The position numbers and the translations under genes are program-made. Positions 23,252-31,450 of a DNA stretch of 64,000 nt are shown here, piece by piece; position 1 is the stretch's first letter, and each line of letters starts with the position of its first letter. The DNA lies in assembly GCA_001464735.1 (NCBI GenBank), contig LNDU01000027.1, positions 124,001 through 188,000 on the forward strand, read 5' to 3'. The stretch comes from Nitrospira sp. Ga0074138. GTDB lineage: Bacteria; Nitrospirota; Nitrospiria; Nitrospirales; Nitrospiraceae. The notes below the pieces were generated by a model that worked only from the letters and a program-made list of their open reading frames with translations, ran no database searches and was not told the origin of the DNA.

Positions 23252-25036
23252 ATGCCTCGGGCAGCCACTTCTCCCAGCTCCAGTGGAAGCCGGAGGAGTT
23301 TTTCCGCTGTGCTCCAAGGAGTTCGTGCGGACGAGCGGAGGATGGAGGCTCGCGAAGCAGCTGAGGCGCGATCAACGAACAAGGCTGATCGTGGAGCCCG
23401 ATCAAGGGAAGCAAAAGATCGGAATGCTCCCTCAACTCAGGCTGAGCGTACTGAGGCTCGATCAACGAACAGGTCTGGCCGTGAGCTCCGATCAAAGGGA
23501 ACGAACGGTCGAAACCCTTCCTCCACTCAGACTGAGCGTGCTGAGGCGCGATCAACAAACAAGGCTGATCGTGGACTCCGCTCGATGGAAACAAAAAATC
23601 TGAATCATCCCGCAACTCAGGCCGAGCGCGCGAACGCCTCACCTTCTGAGGCTCAGGCTCAAGATGGAAGCAGATCCCGTGACGATGTGAGGCCGAGTAC
23701 TGAAGATTCCAGGAACGCTTTTGACGCGACGGCTCAACCGAGTCAGCCAGGCTTTGACTCTCAAGGGCAGGCTCCGATGCCTCTCGTCTCCTTGGTTTCA
23801 CCTCACGTATCGGCCCAAGCGAATGACCAGACGAATGTTCACGAGGAAGGCGAGGGGGATTTATCCGAGGAGGATCACGAGGCTGAGCGGGAAGCCAAGT
23901 CAGGCGACGGTTCTTCAAGGCTTTCGTTGATATCGACTAGGGCTGCGAATTCTGCCGTGACCGTATCCGATCTGCCGGAAGACCACGCTCATTCTGACAT
24001 TGAACGGAGTTCTCCGCATGATCGACCAGCCCATGAACCAGATGCTCCGGTGATTCACACGGGCGGCGATTCGCACAGGGCTCATGTCGTCAAGCCGGGT
24101 TTCCAGGTGATTGCCGATGATGCCGGTCTTGAGATTGCGAATCCGGTCGAACCTCGTCCGGTGCCTCTGGAGTCGCAGTCCGGCTCGGTTCTTCCTCAAC
24201 CTGAGGCGATTGTGCGTCGGGTCTCTCTTGCTTCTCTTGGGGTGGGGCTCCCAGAAGGCAAGCCGGACATCCCTAAGTCTGATTCCGTAATCCGAGATGG
24301 GGTTTCAGCCGACCGCTCTGCTCCAGCTCAGATGAACTGGTATGCGCAATCCCTTCGCGAGGCTCAGGATAGCGGAGTGAGGCCGCAGTGGGGGTTCCAA
24401 CAGGGGCAGCACTTGAGTATGGATGGGGCCGAGCATTTCAGCGAGCTCTGGGGTGATCAACAGGGTCGTCAGCACGATCAGAGCGAGATGAAGCTACCGC
24501 AGGCAACGGTTAGTGATCGCCAAGTTGCTGGTGGATCGGCGACAGAGTCAATGATGGCTGGAGCTCAGGGGCGTGTCATCTCCAGTCCGCCGCCTCCTCC
24601 CGCTCCCTCTGTTGTGAGTCCGACGCAGCCGTCCATGCCTACCCATGATACGGCCGAGTCGACGGTACGGTTCATGACGCGATCGGTCGTGTTTGATGTG
24701 GCACAGCCCGACCTGGGCCATGTGAATATTCGCGTGGCGATGACGAACGATGTGGTACATACCCATTTGTCCACCGACAGACTTGAGGTGGGGCAATTTC
24801 TCGCCAACGGACAGGATCGCCTTCAAGCGGCGTTTCAGGCGAATGGATTGGACATGGGACAATTCCGTGTGGACATTGACCGTCAGAGTGCCGGTCGTTC
24901 TTTCCAGCAGGACCCTTCTCAGCAACAAGGGCACAGCTGGAATCAGGGTTCACAGGGGATGAAGTGGGAGCACAGTCCAGACCGACAGGATGAACCACGC
25001 CCATCACTTCATGGCCTATTGAATTTGGTGGCATAG
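23252..25036 (+). CDS. fliK: Flagellar hook-length control protein FliK
   Basis: The 594-residue product is low-complexity and hydrophilic over most of its length, as expected for the secreted molecular ruler. It ends in a FliK C-terminal-like domain (about 450-560: DLGHVNIRVAMTNDVVHTHL, then LQAAFQANGLDMGQFRVDI). Residues 38-127 are three 30-residue tandem repeats. It directly precedes flgD and flgE, the usual context. I chose the ATG at 23252 after ggcggaag; the frame is open further upstream, but that part has no ribosome site and translates the accessory DNA. The N-terminal start is therefore uncertain. Confidence 0.8.
   Translation: MPRAATSPSSSGSRRSFSAVLQGVRADERRMEAREAAEARSTNKADRGARSREAKDRNAPSTQAERTEARSTNRSGRELRSKGTNGRNPSSTQTERAEARSTNKADRGLRSMETKNLNHPATQAERANASPSEAQAQDGSRSRDDVRPSTEDSRNAFDATAQPSQPGFDSQGQAPMPLVSLVSPHVSAQANDQTNVHEEGEGDLSEEDHEAEREAKSGDGSSRLSLISTRAANSAVTVSDLPEDHAHSDIERSSPHDRPAHEPDAPVIHTGGDSHRAHVVKPGFQVIADDAGLEIANPVEPRPVPLESQSGSVLPQPEAIVRRVSLASLGVGLPEGKPDIPKSDSVIRDGVSADRSAPAQMNWYAQSLREAQDSGVRPQWGFQQGQHLSMDGAEHFSELWGDQQGRQHDQSEMKLPQATVSDRQVAGGSATESMMAGAQGRVISSPPPPPAPSVVSPTQPSMPTHDTAESTVRFMTRSVVFDVAQPDLGHVNIRVAMTNDVVHTHLSTDRLEVGQFLANGQDRLQAAFQANGLDMGQFRVDIDRQSAGRSFQQDPSQQQGHSWNQGSQGMKWEHSPDRQDEPRPSLHGLLNLVA
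23363..23632 (+). repeat. Three 90-bp tandem repeats within fliK
   Basis: Units begin at 23363, 23453 and 23543, each opening GAGGCKCGATCAACRAACA. They encode variants of EARSTNKADRGxRSxETKNxN. Exact 90-bp spacing keeps the frame, so copy-number change would alter the length of the ruler domain by 30 residues per unit. Confidence 0.85.
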
Positions 25037-25057
25037 ACGGGAAGGAGGGTGCTTGAG

Positions 25058-25711
25058 ATGAGTGAGGTATCAGGAGTTACAGCTTCAGGAACCACACAGA
25101 CCTCCAAAAAAACAGGGCCTCGAGAGCTGGGACAGGATGATTTCCTCACACTGCTGGTCACGCAGTTGAAGAATCAGGATCCCTTGAAACCCACCGACAA
25201 TGCTGAATTTGTCTCGCAACTCGCCCAATTCAGCCAGTTGGAACAGACGGCGAAGCAGTCACAGCTGCTTCAGAAGAGCCTGGATGCGCAGAGCGCCTCG
25301 CTGCAGTTCACGCTGCTGCCCATGGTCGGTCGCCGCATCAGCATTGATCGTGCACTGGTCCAGCTGGAGAACGGTCAAGGCTCAGTGACGTATGCACTCG
25401 AAAAGAACGCGGCTCGCGCGCAGATCGCAATTCTTGATCAACAGCGGCAGGTTGTCCGAACGCTGGATGCCACTGACCTCCAGGCCGGGCTCAACCAGGC
25501 CCGATGGGACGGAAAAGACAGTAAGGGCGCCGTTATGCCTCCCGGTGTGTATGAGTATGCCGTCTCCGCCGTCGATCAGCAGGGCGCGTCGATCGTCGCG
25601 AAAGGCCGTGCGCAACTCACCGTCACGGGCGTGCGTATGGAAGAGGGGCAACCCAGGTTGGCTGTCGGAGCGATCACTCTAGATCCATCGGAGATTGTGG
25701 AAGTGCAATAG
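25058..25711 (+). CDS. flgD: Hook assembly scaffold FlgD
   Basis: The 217-residue hook-cap protein has the family N-terminus (LGQDDFLTLLVTQLKNQDPL, then DNAEFVSQLAQFSQLEQ), needed for export and hook polymerisation. It is followed by FlgD Ig-like and Tudor-like domains with RWDGKDSKG and PPGVYEYAVSA. A GTG three codons upstream is possible, but the ATG is better placed after gaaggaggg. It lies between fliK and flgE as usual. Confidence 0.94.
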   Translation: MSEVSGVTASGTTQTSKKTGPRELGQDDFLTLLVTQLKNQDPLKPTDNAEFVSQLAQFSQLEQTAKQSQLLQKSLDAQSASLQFTLLPMVGRRISIDRALVQLENGQGSVTYALEKNAARAQIAILDQQRQVVRTLDATDLQAGLNQARWDGKDSKGAVMPPGVYEYAVSAVDQQGASIVAKGRAQLTVTGVRMEEGQPRLAVGAITLDPSEIVEVQ

Positions 25712-25753
25712 GCGAGACCTATCCGAACCGGTTGAAGAAGGAGGTATGCACCC

Positions 25754-27490
25754 ATGGGAATTCTGTCGTCATTGTTCGCCGGAGTCAGCGGGCTCAACGC
25801 CAATGGTACGGCGCTCTCCGTCATCGGCAACAACATTGCCAACCTCAGTACCGTCGGCTTCAAGGGGAGCAAGGCGACCTTCGCGGACTTGATCAGTTCG
25901 TCGATTTCAGGAGGGTCGGGTGCGGTTCAGACCGGGATCGGCGTGGCGCTTACGTCTGTGCAGGGGAACTTCTCTCAAGGATCGCTGGCGACCTCATCCA
26001 ATGTGCTGGACCTGGCCATCGACGGCAACGGCTTTTTCATCGTGAGAGACGCGCAGAGTGCCACCTTCTATTCTCGTGCCGGTCTGTTCCGGCTCGATAG
26101 GAACAACAATGTGGTCGATCCCACCGGATTCAAATTGCAGGGTTTTCTCGCCGACGCCACCGGCACCATCACCGGCACGATCGGCGATGTGGCGCTGCCT
26201 TCCACCACCGCGTCGCCGCGGGCCACGACCACGGCCTTCGTCGCAGCCAACCTGAATTCAGCGACTGCGCTAAGTGGTGTGCGCGGCAACATCGTGGCGT
26301 CTGCGGCGTCGACGACGACCACCGCAGCCGGTAGCAATTCATTCAATATCAATCTGAACGGTGATGGGGTTCAGACGATCACCGTGGCGAACGGGTTGAC
26401 CGGCTCGGCGCTTGCCACGGCGGTTCAAAACGCCGTGCGTGCGCTGGTCCCTAGCGATCCCTTTAAAGCCGCCGCCTATGCGGGATTCACTGCGTCGGTC
26501 AATGCATCCAATATCTTTACCTTTGCATCCGGCATGACGGGCACGACGAACAATTCCACGACCGGGACCGGAACGGTTGCCGTGACGGCGAACGGCGGCG
26601 ATACGCTGGCGTCCACCCTCAACATGTTGGCGCCGACTTCGACGACCGGGACGGACTTTCTGCTCTCCGACCCACCCGCCACCTCGAATTTTTCGACGTC
26701 GATGACGGTGTTCGATTCACTGGGCAACAGTCATTTGCTGACGACGTATTTCACGAAGGTCGGTTCCAACAGCTGGAACTACAACACCGTGGCGGCGGCG
26801 AGTGACGTCGTGACGGCGAACTACCATTCCAGCAATATCGATACCGGCTTGGGCATTGTTCGGGTCGGGTCCGGCACCTTAACGTTCGGGACGGATGGGA
26901 CATTGGATCGAGAAAGCACGGTGATTCGGTACGATACAGGGACTGCGGCCGGAACCTCCGGTACGGTGCCGGGAGAGCTACAGATCGACTTTAACGGCGC
27001 GACGCCGGACCAGCTGCTCGCCATGAATTTCGGTTCCAGTGTGACGACCGACGGTGGGAGCGGGCTTGATGGGACGACGCAATTCGGATCCACGTCGGCG
27101 CTGGTGCAGCAAACGCAGGACGGTTTTGCCGCCGGCTCGCTCCAAGCTTTTTCCGTGGATGCGAACGGGATCATCAACGGCCGGTTCTCGAACGGTCAGC
27201 TGCGCGCGTTGGCGCAGGTGGTGCTCGCACGTTTTCCGGATCCCATTGGGCTGACGAGGACCGGTAAAAACACCTTTGCCCAGTCCGGTAATTCCGGCCA
27301 GCCGGTCACGGGAACCCCGGACAGTGCCGGGCTTGGACGGGTGTTGTCTAATTCGTTGGAATTGTCGAATGTCGACCTCGGGGAAAGCTTTATCGATATG
27401 ATCGCGGCACAGCGCGGGTTCCAGGCCAACTCGCGCGTGATCACCACATCCGACGAAATTCTTCAAGAACTGGTCAATCTGAAACGGTAG
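25754..27490 (+). CDS. flgE: Flagellar hook protein FlgE
   Basis: The 578-residue hook subunit has the conserved N-terminus (LFAGVSGLNANGTALSVIGN, then NIANLSTVGFKGSKATF) and C-terminus (VDLGESFIDMIAAQRGFQAN) that form the D0 coiled coils. The surface-exposed middle is enlarged: residues about 165-290 are Thr/Ser/Ala-rich with an IN-motif-like segment (SFNINLNGDGVQTITVANGL) resembling inserts in FlgK and FlgL. A strong stem-loop follows the stop. The length exceeds the roughly 400 residues of enteric FlgE. Confidence 0.94.
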   Translation: MGILSSLFAGVSGLNANGTALSVIGNNIANLSTVGFKGSKATFADLISSSISGGSGAVQTGIGVALTSVQGNFSQGSLATSSNVLDLAIDGNGFFIVRDAQSATFYSRAGLFRLDRNNNVVDPTGFKLQGFLADATGTITGTIGDVALPSTTASPRATTTAFVAANLNSATALSGVRGNIVASAASTTTTAAGSNSFNINLNGDGVQTITVANGLTGSALATAVQNAVRALVPSDPFKAAAYAGFTASVNASNIFTFASGMTGTTNNSTTGTGTVAVTANGGDTLASTLNMLAPTSTTGTDFLLSDPPATSNFSTSMTVFDSLGNSHLLTTYFTKVGSNSWNYNTVAAASDVVTANYHSSNIDTGLGIVRVGSGTLTFGTDGTLDRESTVIRYDTGTAAGTSGTVPGELQIDFNGATPDQLLAMNFGSSVTTDGGSGLDGTTQFGSTSALVQQTQDGFAAGSLQAFSVDANGIINGRFSNGQLRALAQVVLARFPDPIGLTRTGKNTFAQSGNSGQPVTGTPDSAGLGRVLSNSLELSNVDLGESFIDMIAAQRGFQANSRVITTSDEILQELVNLKR

Positions 27491-27505
27491 ATCCGTTCTT
27501 TCACG

Positions 27506-27540
27506 GTGGGGCTGGAAGCTATAGTTGCTCCCAGCCCCAC
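27506..27540 (+). terminator. Stem-loop after flgE
   Basis: GTGGGGCTGG pairs perfectly with CCAGCCCCAC across a 15-base loop, starting 16 bp after the flgE stop. The following bases are pyrimidine-rich (tctccttcact) rather than a clean T-run. It separates the flgE unit from the sigma-54-driven fliL operon. Confidence 0.65.
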
Positions 27541-27612
27541 TCTCCTTCACTCTGCCCTCCCATCCGGCGTCTGTCCTGCTTTGGGATCCGTCACCCTGCA
27601 CCCTGTCAGCTT

Positions 27613-27640
27613 CTTGACGGTGTCAAGAGATTGCTTGACA
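27613..27640. promoter_or_regulatory. Triple CTTGAC/GTCAAG half-site cluster upstream of fliL
   Basis: CTTGAC-ggt-GTCAAG (27613-27627) is a perfect dyad. Its second arm is also the left arm of TGTCAAG-agattg-CTTGACA (27621-27640). The half-sites resemble FleQ-box arms (GTCAA/TTGAC). The cluster lies about 100 bp upstream of a sigma-54 promoter, the normal position for an activator-binding enhancer. Confidence 0.5.
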
Positions 27641-27741
27641 GGACGCTCATGCGCCCTGTCGTGTGTGGCGCTGATCGTATGGGAGTGTGCGCCAGATAAG
27701 GCGATTCGTGATTTCCACTATCGGTGCGTCGCAAAGCGTAG

Positions 27742-27757
27742 TGGCATATGCATTGCA
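27742..27757 (+). promoter_or_regulatory. Sigma-54 promoter for fliL operon
   Basis: TGGCATATGCATTGCA is a full consensus match (TGGCAY-N5-TTGCA) with GG and GC 10 bp apart. Predicted transcription start is near 27768, about 29 bp before fliL. Confidence 0.8.
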
Positions 27758-27796
27758 GTCTCCGCACCGGGCCAACGAGTCAATCGAGGAGGAGTT

Positions 27797-28348
27797 ATGG
27801 CAGATGCAGCCGCAGTTGACGAAAAAGCTCCCGCAGCGGCTCCCGCTCCGGCGTTCCCCATCAAACTGCTCGTTATTATATCGGTTGTTGCCTTGGTATT
27901 CGGGGTCGGTGGGGCGTTTACAGTAGTCAAGTTTCTGGGAGGGTCAGGCAAAAGTGCTGACAGCTCAGAAGAGCATAAAGTTGATGCTGAGGGAAAGGTC
28001 GAATCCAAGAGTGAGGCCGGTGGAAAACATGGTCAGACCGCTTCGCCCGGCGCCATGTTCGACTTGGATCCGTTCATCGTTAATCTCGCGGACACCCCGG
28101 ATATTCGGTATTTGAAGCTGACCCTCAAGCTCGAGGTGGACAGCGAAGCGGTCTCCGCTGAACTGTCCACGCGCATCCCTCAGATACGAGATGCGGTCCT
28201 TGTCTTGCTCAGCAGCAAGGATGTCAATGCGGTGAGGACGACGCAGGGGAAATTCCAGCTCCGCGATGAAATTACGCAGCGCATCAACGGCCTCCTGAAG
28301 AAACCAGGAGTCCGGTCGGCCTATTTCACTGAATTTGTCGTTCAGTAG
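27797..28348 (+). CDS. fliL: Flagellar basal-body-associated protein FliL
   Basis: The 183-residue inner-membrane protein has one N-terminal membrane helix (LLVIISVVALVFGVGGAFTV) and a periplasmic FliL domain (DLDPFIVNLADTPDIRYLKL, then RIPQIRDAVLVLLSSKDV) that associates with the stator. The start is fixed by a strong gaggaggag ribosome site; the frame is open for 290 bp upstream, but that contains the promoter. It is the first gene of fliLMNOPQR-flhBAF. Confidence 0.94.
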   Translation: MADAAAVDEKAPAAAPAPAFPIKLLVIISVVALVFGVGGAFTVVKFLGGSGKSADSSEEHKVDAEGKVESKSEAGGKHGQTASPGAMFDLDPFIVNLADTPDIRYLKLTLKLEVDSEAVSAELSTRIPQIRDAVLVLLSSKDVNAVRTTQGKFQLRDEITQRINGLLKKPGVRSAYFTEFVVQ

Positions 28349-28359
28349 CAGCTGACACT

Positions 28360-29334
28360 ATGGAAAAGATTCTCTCACAGGATGAAATTGACGCGCTGTT
28401 AAAGGGTGTCGTCTCAGGCGAGGTAGACACGGTTCCGAAGGAAACCGCCCAGGAAGCAACGGGTGTCAAGGGGTACGATCTGTTCAACCAAGAACGGATC
28501 ATCCGTGGGCGGATGCCGACCATGGAGATGATCAACGATCGATTCATACGCCGCCAATCTGTCGTCTGGACCGGCATGTTTCGAGAGGCCGTCGATTTTG
28601 TCGTCGTCGGGACGCAGGTGATCAAATTCGGCGAGTTTCTGAAGAAGGTTCCGATGCCCTCATCGTTGAACGTGTTTCATATGGCTCCATTGCGGGGGAG
28701 CGCACTCTTCGTGATGGATGCGTTCCTTGTGTACCTGATCGTGGACTATTTCTTTGGGGGCAAAGGTCAGACCCACGTGAAGCCCGAGGGGCGAGACTTC
28801 ACGCCCGTCCAACTGCGGATCATCAAAAAACTGTTGCTGCAGTCGCTTGTCGATCTAGAAAAGGCGTGGCATGCCGTCGTGTCGATCAAGGTGGAGTATG
28901 TGCGTTCTGAGAGCAACCCTCAGTTTGCGATGGTGGTGACCGCATCCGAAATCGTCGTCGTCGTCACGTTACAGGTCATTTTCGGAGAAACGGCTAGGGA
29001 GCTGTACGTGATCTATCCCTACAGCATGCTCGAGCCGATCAAAGAGAAGCTCTATTCCGGTCTCGTCTCCGATCATGTCGAGCAGAACGGCGAGTGGAGT
29101 CATCGATTCCGAGAGCGACTGCAAGAGTGTCCGCTTCCGATTGCGGTACGGCTGGGAACCGCCACGGTCACGGTGAAGGACGTGATGAATTTTTCACCGG
29201 GTGACGTGATCTTACTCGACCAGCATCCGGGAGATCCTCTCGATTGCTATGTCGAAGGGCATCACAAATTTCAGGGCAGTCCTGGAATTTACAAGGGGAA
29301 TCACGCGTGCCGCGTGACCAAAGTATTGAACTAG
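28360..29334 (+). CDS. fliM: Flagellar motor switch protein FliM
   Basis: The 324-residue C-ring protein starts with the CheY-P-binding peptide SQDEIDALLKG (residues 6-16), followed by the FliM middle domain (LFNQERIIRGRMPTMEMIND) and a SpoA/FliN-like C-terminus. It lies 12 bp after fliL. The length is typical. Conservation of the EIDALL motif implies that chemotactic switching by CheY is retained, although no che genes are in the window. Confidence 0.96.
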   Translation: MEKILSQDEIDALLKGVVSGEVDTVPKETAQEATGVKGYDLFNQERIIRGRMPTMEMINDRFIRRQSVVWTGMFREAVDFVVVGTQVIKFGEFLKKVPMPSSLNVFHMAPLRGSALFVMDAFLVYLIVDYFFGGKGQTHVKPEGRDFTPVQLRIIKKLLLQSLVDLEKAWHAVVSIKVEYVRSESNPQFAMVVTASEIVVVVTLQVIFGETARELYVIYPYSMLEPIKEKLYSGLVSDHVEQNGEWSHRFRERLQECPLPIAVRLGTATVTVKDVMNFSPGDVILLDQHPGDPLDCYVEGHHKFQGSPGIYKGNHACRVTKVLN

Positions 29335-29359
29335 TCGTGACACTATTGAGAGAGTGATT

Positions 29360-29728
29360 ATGGCTGAGCCAGACTCCATAACTCGTTCCGATTCGCAGAT
29401 GACCGGTAGCCAATCTCCGCAGCCGGCTTCGTTTCCATCCGTCCAGAGCGCTGAGACGGGCGGAGCACCGAAGAATATTGACTTTCTCTTGGATATTCCG
29501 ATGAGCATCACGGTGTATGTCGGATCCACAAAGATGGCCATTCGGGATCTCTTGCAACTGGCTCAAGGTTCCGTCATCGAACTGGATAAACTCGCGGGGG
29601 AACCGATGGAAGTGATGGTGAACAACAAGCTGGTCGCACGCGGCGAAGTCGTGGTCGTCAATGAAAAATTCGGCATTCGCTTGACGGATGTAGTCAGCGC
29701 GGCGGAGCGTGTTCAGCAATTACGATGA
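29360..29728 (+). CDS. fliN: Flagellar motor switch protein FliN
   Basis: The 122-residue protein has a disordered N-terminus and a SpoA domain (DFLLDIPMSITVYVGSTKMA, LDKLAGEPMEVMVNNKLVA, then EKFGIRLTDVVSAAERV). It forms the base of the C ring with FliM and helps dock FliH for export. In this genome FliH carries a receiver, so FliN may be its docking partner. ATG at 29360 is preferred over the upstream GTG. Confidence 0.95.
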   Translation: MAEPDSITRSDSQMTGSQSPQPASFPSVQSAETGGAPKNIDFLLDIPMSITVYVGSTKMAIRDLLQLAQGSVIELDKLAGEPMEVMVNNKLVARGEVVVVNEKFGIRLTDVVSAAERVQQLR

Positions 29729-29747
29729 GTCGCCCAAGGAGAAGCTT

Positions 29748-30155
29748 GTGATCGATCTGTGGGAAAGCTTGTTCCGCACCGTCTCGGCCCTGGCCATTGT
29801 GCTGGTGCTGATGGGGATTGTCGCGGTGACCGTCCGGCGAGTGATGGGGCAGCGACTGGGGATGGCCGGCGGGCGCCCGCTCGTTCGACTCTTGGCCAGC
29901 GGCTATATCGCTCCGCGCAAGACCATTGCTCTGGTATCGGTTGCGGGCGAGTATTTGATTGTGGGGACGACGGCGACCGATCTTGTTCCTCTGGGACGCA
30001 TCAACGATTCAGCCGAATTGCGGGAATTACTCGCGCTCACCAGTGAGAAAGCCTCCGGTGAGACCCCGCCGCTATCCCAGGAACGGTTCGGCTCTTGGGT
30101 GCGGCGGGTATTGCTCGGTGCGTGTCATCGCCATAAGGGACTTCATGATCACTAG
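29748..30155 (+). CDS. fliO: Flagellar biosynthesis protein FliO
   Basis: The 135-residue protein has one membrane helix (LFRTVSALAIVLVLMGIVAV) followed by a short FliO-like cytoplasmic domain (YIAPRKTIALVSVAGEYLIV). FliO assists assembly of the FliP pore. Start GTG 29748 follows an aaggagaag ribosome site; an upstream GTG at 29709 lies within fliN. The end overlaps fliP by 11 bp. Assignment rests on the hydropathy pattern, the KTIxLV core and gene order. Confidence 0.88.
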   Translation: MIDLWESLFRTVSALAIVLVLMGIVAVTVRRVMGQRLGMAGGRPLVRLLASGYIAPRKTIALVSVAGEYLIVGTTATDLVPLGRINDSAELRELLALTSEKASGETPPLSQERFGSWVRRVLLGACHRHKGLHDH

Positions 30156-30912
30156 GCACGAGTCGCGCGCGCACATAGTCTGGGGAATCATCGTCGGAGG
30201 GATCACGCTGCTTGGGCTGCCGCTGTCCGAAGCGGCGGCGGCTGGTCCATCGGTGAGCATCGACTTTGGCGCGGATGGTCCGAAACAAACCGCCGTGACG
30301 ATCCAGATCTTAATTCTGCTCACGGTGCTCTCCTTGGCACCGGCTTTATTCATCATGGTGACGTCCTTTACCAGGATCGTCATCGTATTGGCCTTTCTCC
30401 GTCAAGCGCTGGGAACGCAGTCGGTTCCTCCGAATCAAGTGTTGCTGTCCTTAGCGCTGTTTCTGACGATATTCATTATGGCTCCGGTGGGGCAGGCCGT
30501 CTACAACAACGCGCTCCAACCGTTGATGGCCGAGCAGATCTCGTATGAAGATGCGTGGAAGAAGGGTATCGAGCCGGTGCGGAACTTTATGCTGCGCCAG
30601 GTGAGGGGAAAGGACCTCGAACTCTTCATCAAGCTGAGTCACGTGCCAAAACCGGATCGGGTTGAGGACGTGCCGACCCAGGCCATCATTCCGGCCTTCA
30701 TTCTGAGCGAACTACGCATTGCATTTCAGATTGGGTTCTTAATCTATATCCCCTTTCTCATCGTCGACATGGTCGTTGCGAGCATTCTCATGTCGATGGG
30801 CATGATGCTGCTTCCGCCTGTCGTGATCTCTCTGCCGTTCAAGTTGATCTTATTCGTATTAGCCGATGGCTGGTACCTGGTCGTAGGCTCGATGGTGCGG
30901 AGCTTTCAGTGA
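30145..30912 (+). CDS. fliP: Flagellar export gate protein FliP
   Basis: The 255-residue polytopic protein forms the export pore with FliQ and FliR. It has a cleavable-type N-terminal signal (GIIVGGITLLGLPLSEAAAA), the signature SFTRIVIVLAFLRQALGTQ, then AFILSELRIAFQIGFLIYIP, and membrane helices VDMVVASILMSMGMMLLP. ATG 30145 overlaps fliO. The frame is open further upstream only as a shadow of fliO. Confidence 0.95.
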   Translation: MITRHESRAHIVWGIIVGGITLLGLPLSEAAAAGPSVSIDFGADGPKQTAVTIQILILLTVLSLAPALFIMVTSFTRIVIVLAFLRQALGTQSVPPNQVLLSLALFLTIFIMAPVGQAVYNNALQPLMAEQISYEDAWKKGIEPVRNFMLRQVRGKDLELFIKLSHVPKPDRVEDVPTQAIIPAFILSELRIAFQIGFLIYIPFLIVDMVVASILMSMGMMLLPPVVISLPFKLILFVLADGWYLVVGSMVRSFQ

Positions 30913-30928
30913 AGCGTGGATCGTGAAA

Positions 30929-30971
30929 CGTGAAGCGTATTTCGCAATATTCTGACGAAGGACGCTTCACG
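30929..30971. repeat. Inverted GTGAAGCGT intergenic repeat
   Basis: CGTGAAGCGT (30929-30938) and ACGCTTCACG (30962-30971) form a perfect 10-bp dyad between fliP and fliQ, with more GTGAA words just upstream. A related TGTGAAGC...TTTCACGAACG sequence occurs at 39662-39720, between flgF and flgG, suggesting a dispersed intergenic repeat. Confidence 0.5.
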
Positions 30972-30991
30972 AACGACAAGGAACGAAATCT

Positions 30992-31261
30992 ATGACGCCG
31001 GAAATGGTAACGGAGCTGGCCAGACATGCATTAGAAACGACGTTGTTGGTGTCGGCGCCGATTTTGGGGCTCAGTCTGCTCATCGGTCTGGCGGTCAGTG
31101 CGTTCCAGGCCATGACGCAACTGAACGAAGCCACGCTCACGTTCGTTCCGAAAGTGGTGGTCCTGTTCGTGGCATTGCTGCTCTTTCTCCCCTGGATGAT
31201 GAACACCATGACCACCTACATGGCCGATCTCTTGATGAATATTCCCAACTACGTGCATTAA
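30992..31261 (+). CDS. fliQ: Flagellar export gate protein FliQ
   Basis: The 89-residue protein has two membrane helices (LETTLLVSAPILGLSLLIGL and LTFVPKVVVLFVALLLFLPW) joined by the conserved VSAFQAMTQLNEATL loop. It belongs to the FliP-FliQ-FliR gate. A ggaac ribosome site precedes the ATG. The sequence and length match the family closely. Confidence 0.95.
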   Translation: MTPEMVTELARHALETTLLVSAPILGLSLLIGLAVSAFQAMTQLNEATLTFVPKVVVLFVALLLFLPWMMNTMTTYMADLLMNIPNYVH

Positions 31262-31450
31262 CGGGACACTGACAATGGCTGCCGGCTTTGTTCTCACATC
31301 ACGCAGGTCCTCGTTCGCTGCGGCCGCGCCTGAGGCATGGCGCGTCTCGGCAAGCCTGGGCTGGGCGGTTGGAACAGCATCCACGTTACGCGTCCCGCAC
31401 GCAGCTACGCCTGTTGAATTCGCGACGAAGACTTAAGAGGGGGTACGGCG

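Noticed and set aside
22877..23317. Leftward 146-residue frame overlapping the fliK start as a toxin partner of the broken HTH gene
   Set aside because: No RelE/HigB or Gp49 features, and its first half is antisense to fliK.
23363..23632. Regular repeats as a CRISPR array
   Set aside because: The 90-bp units are contiguous, coding and in frame with fliK; there are no spacers.
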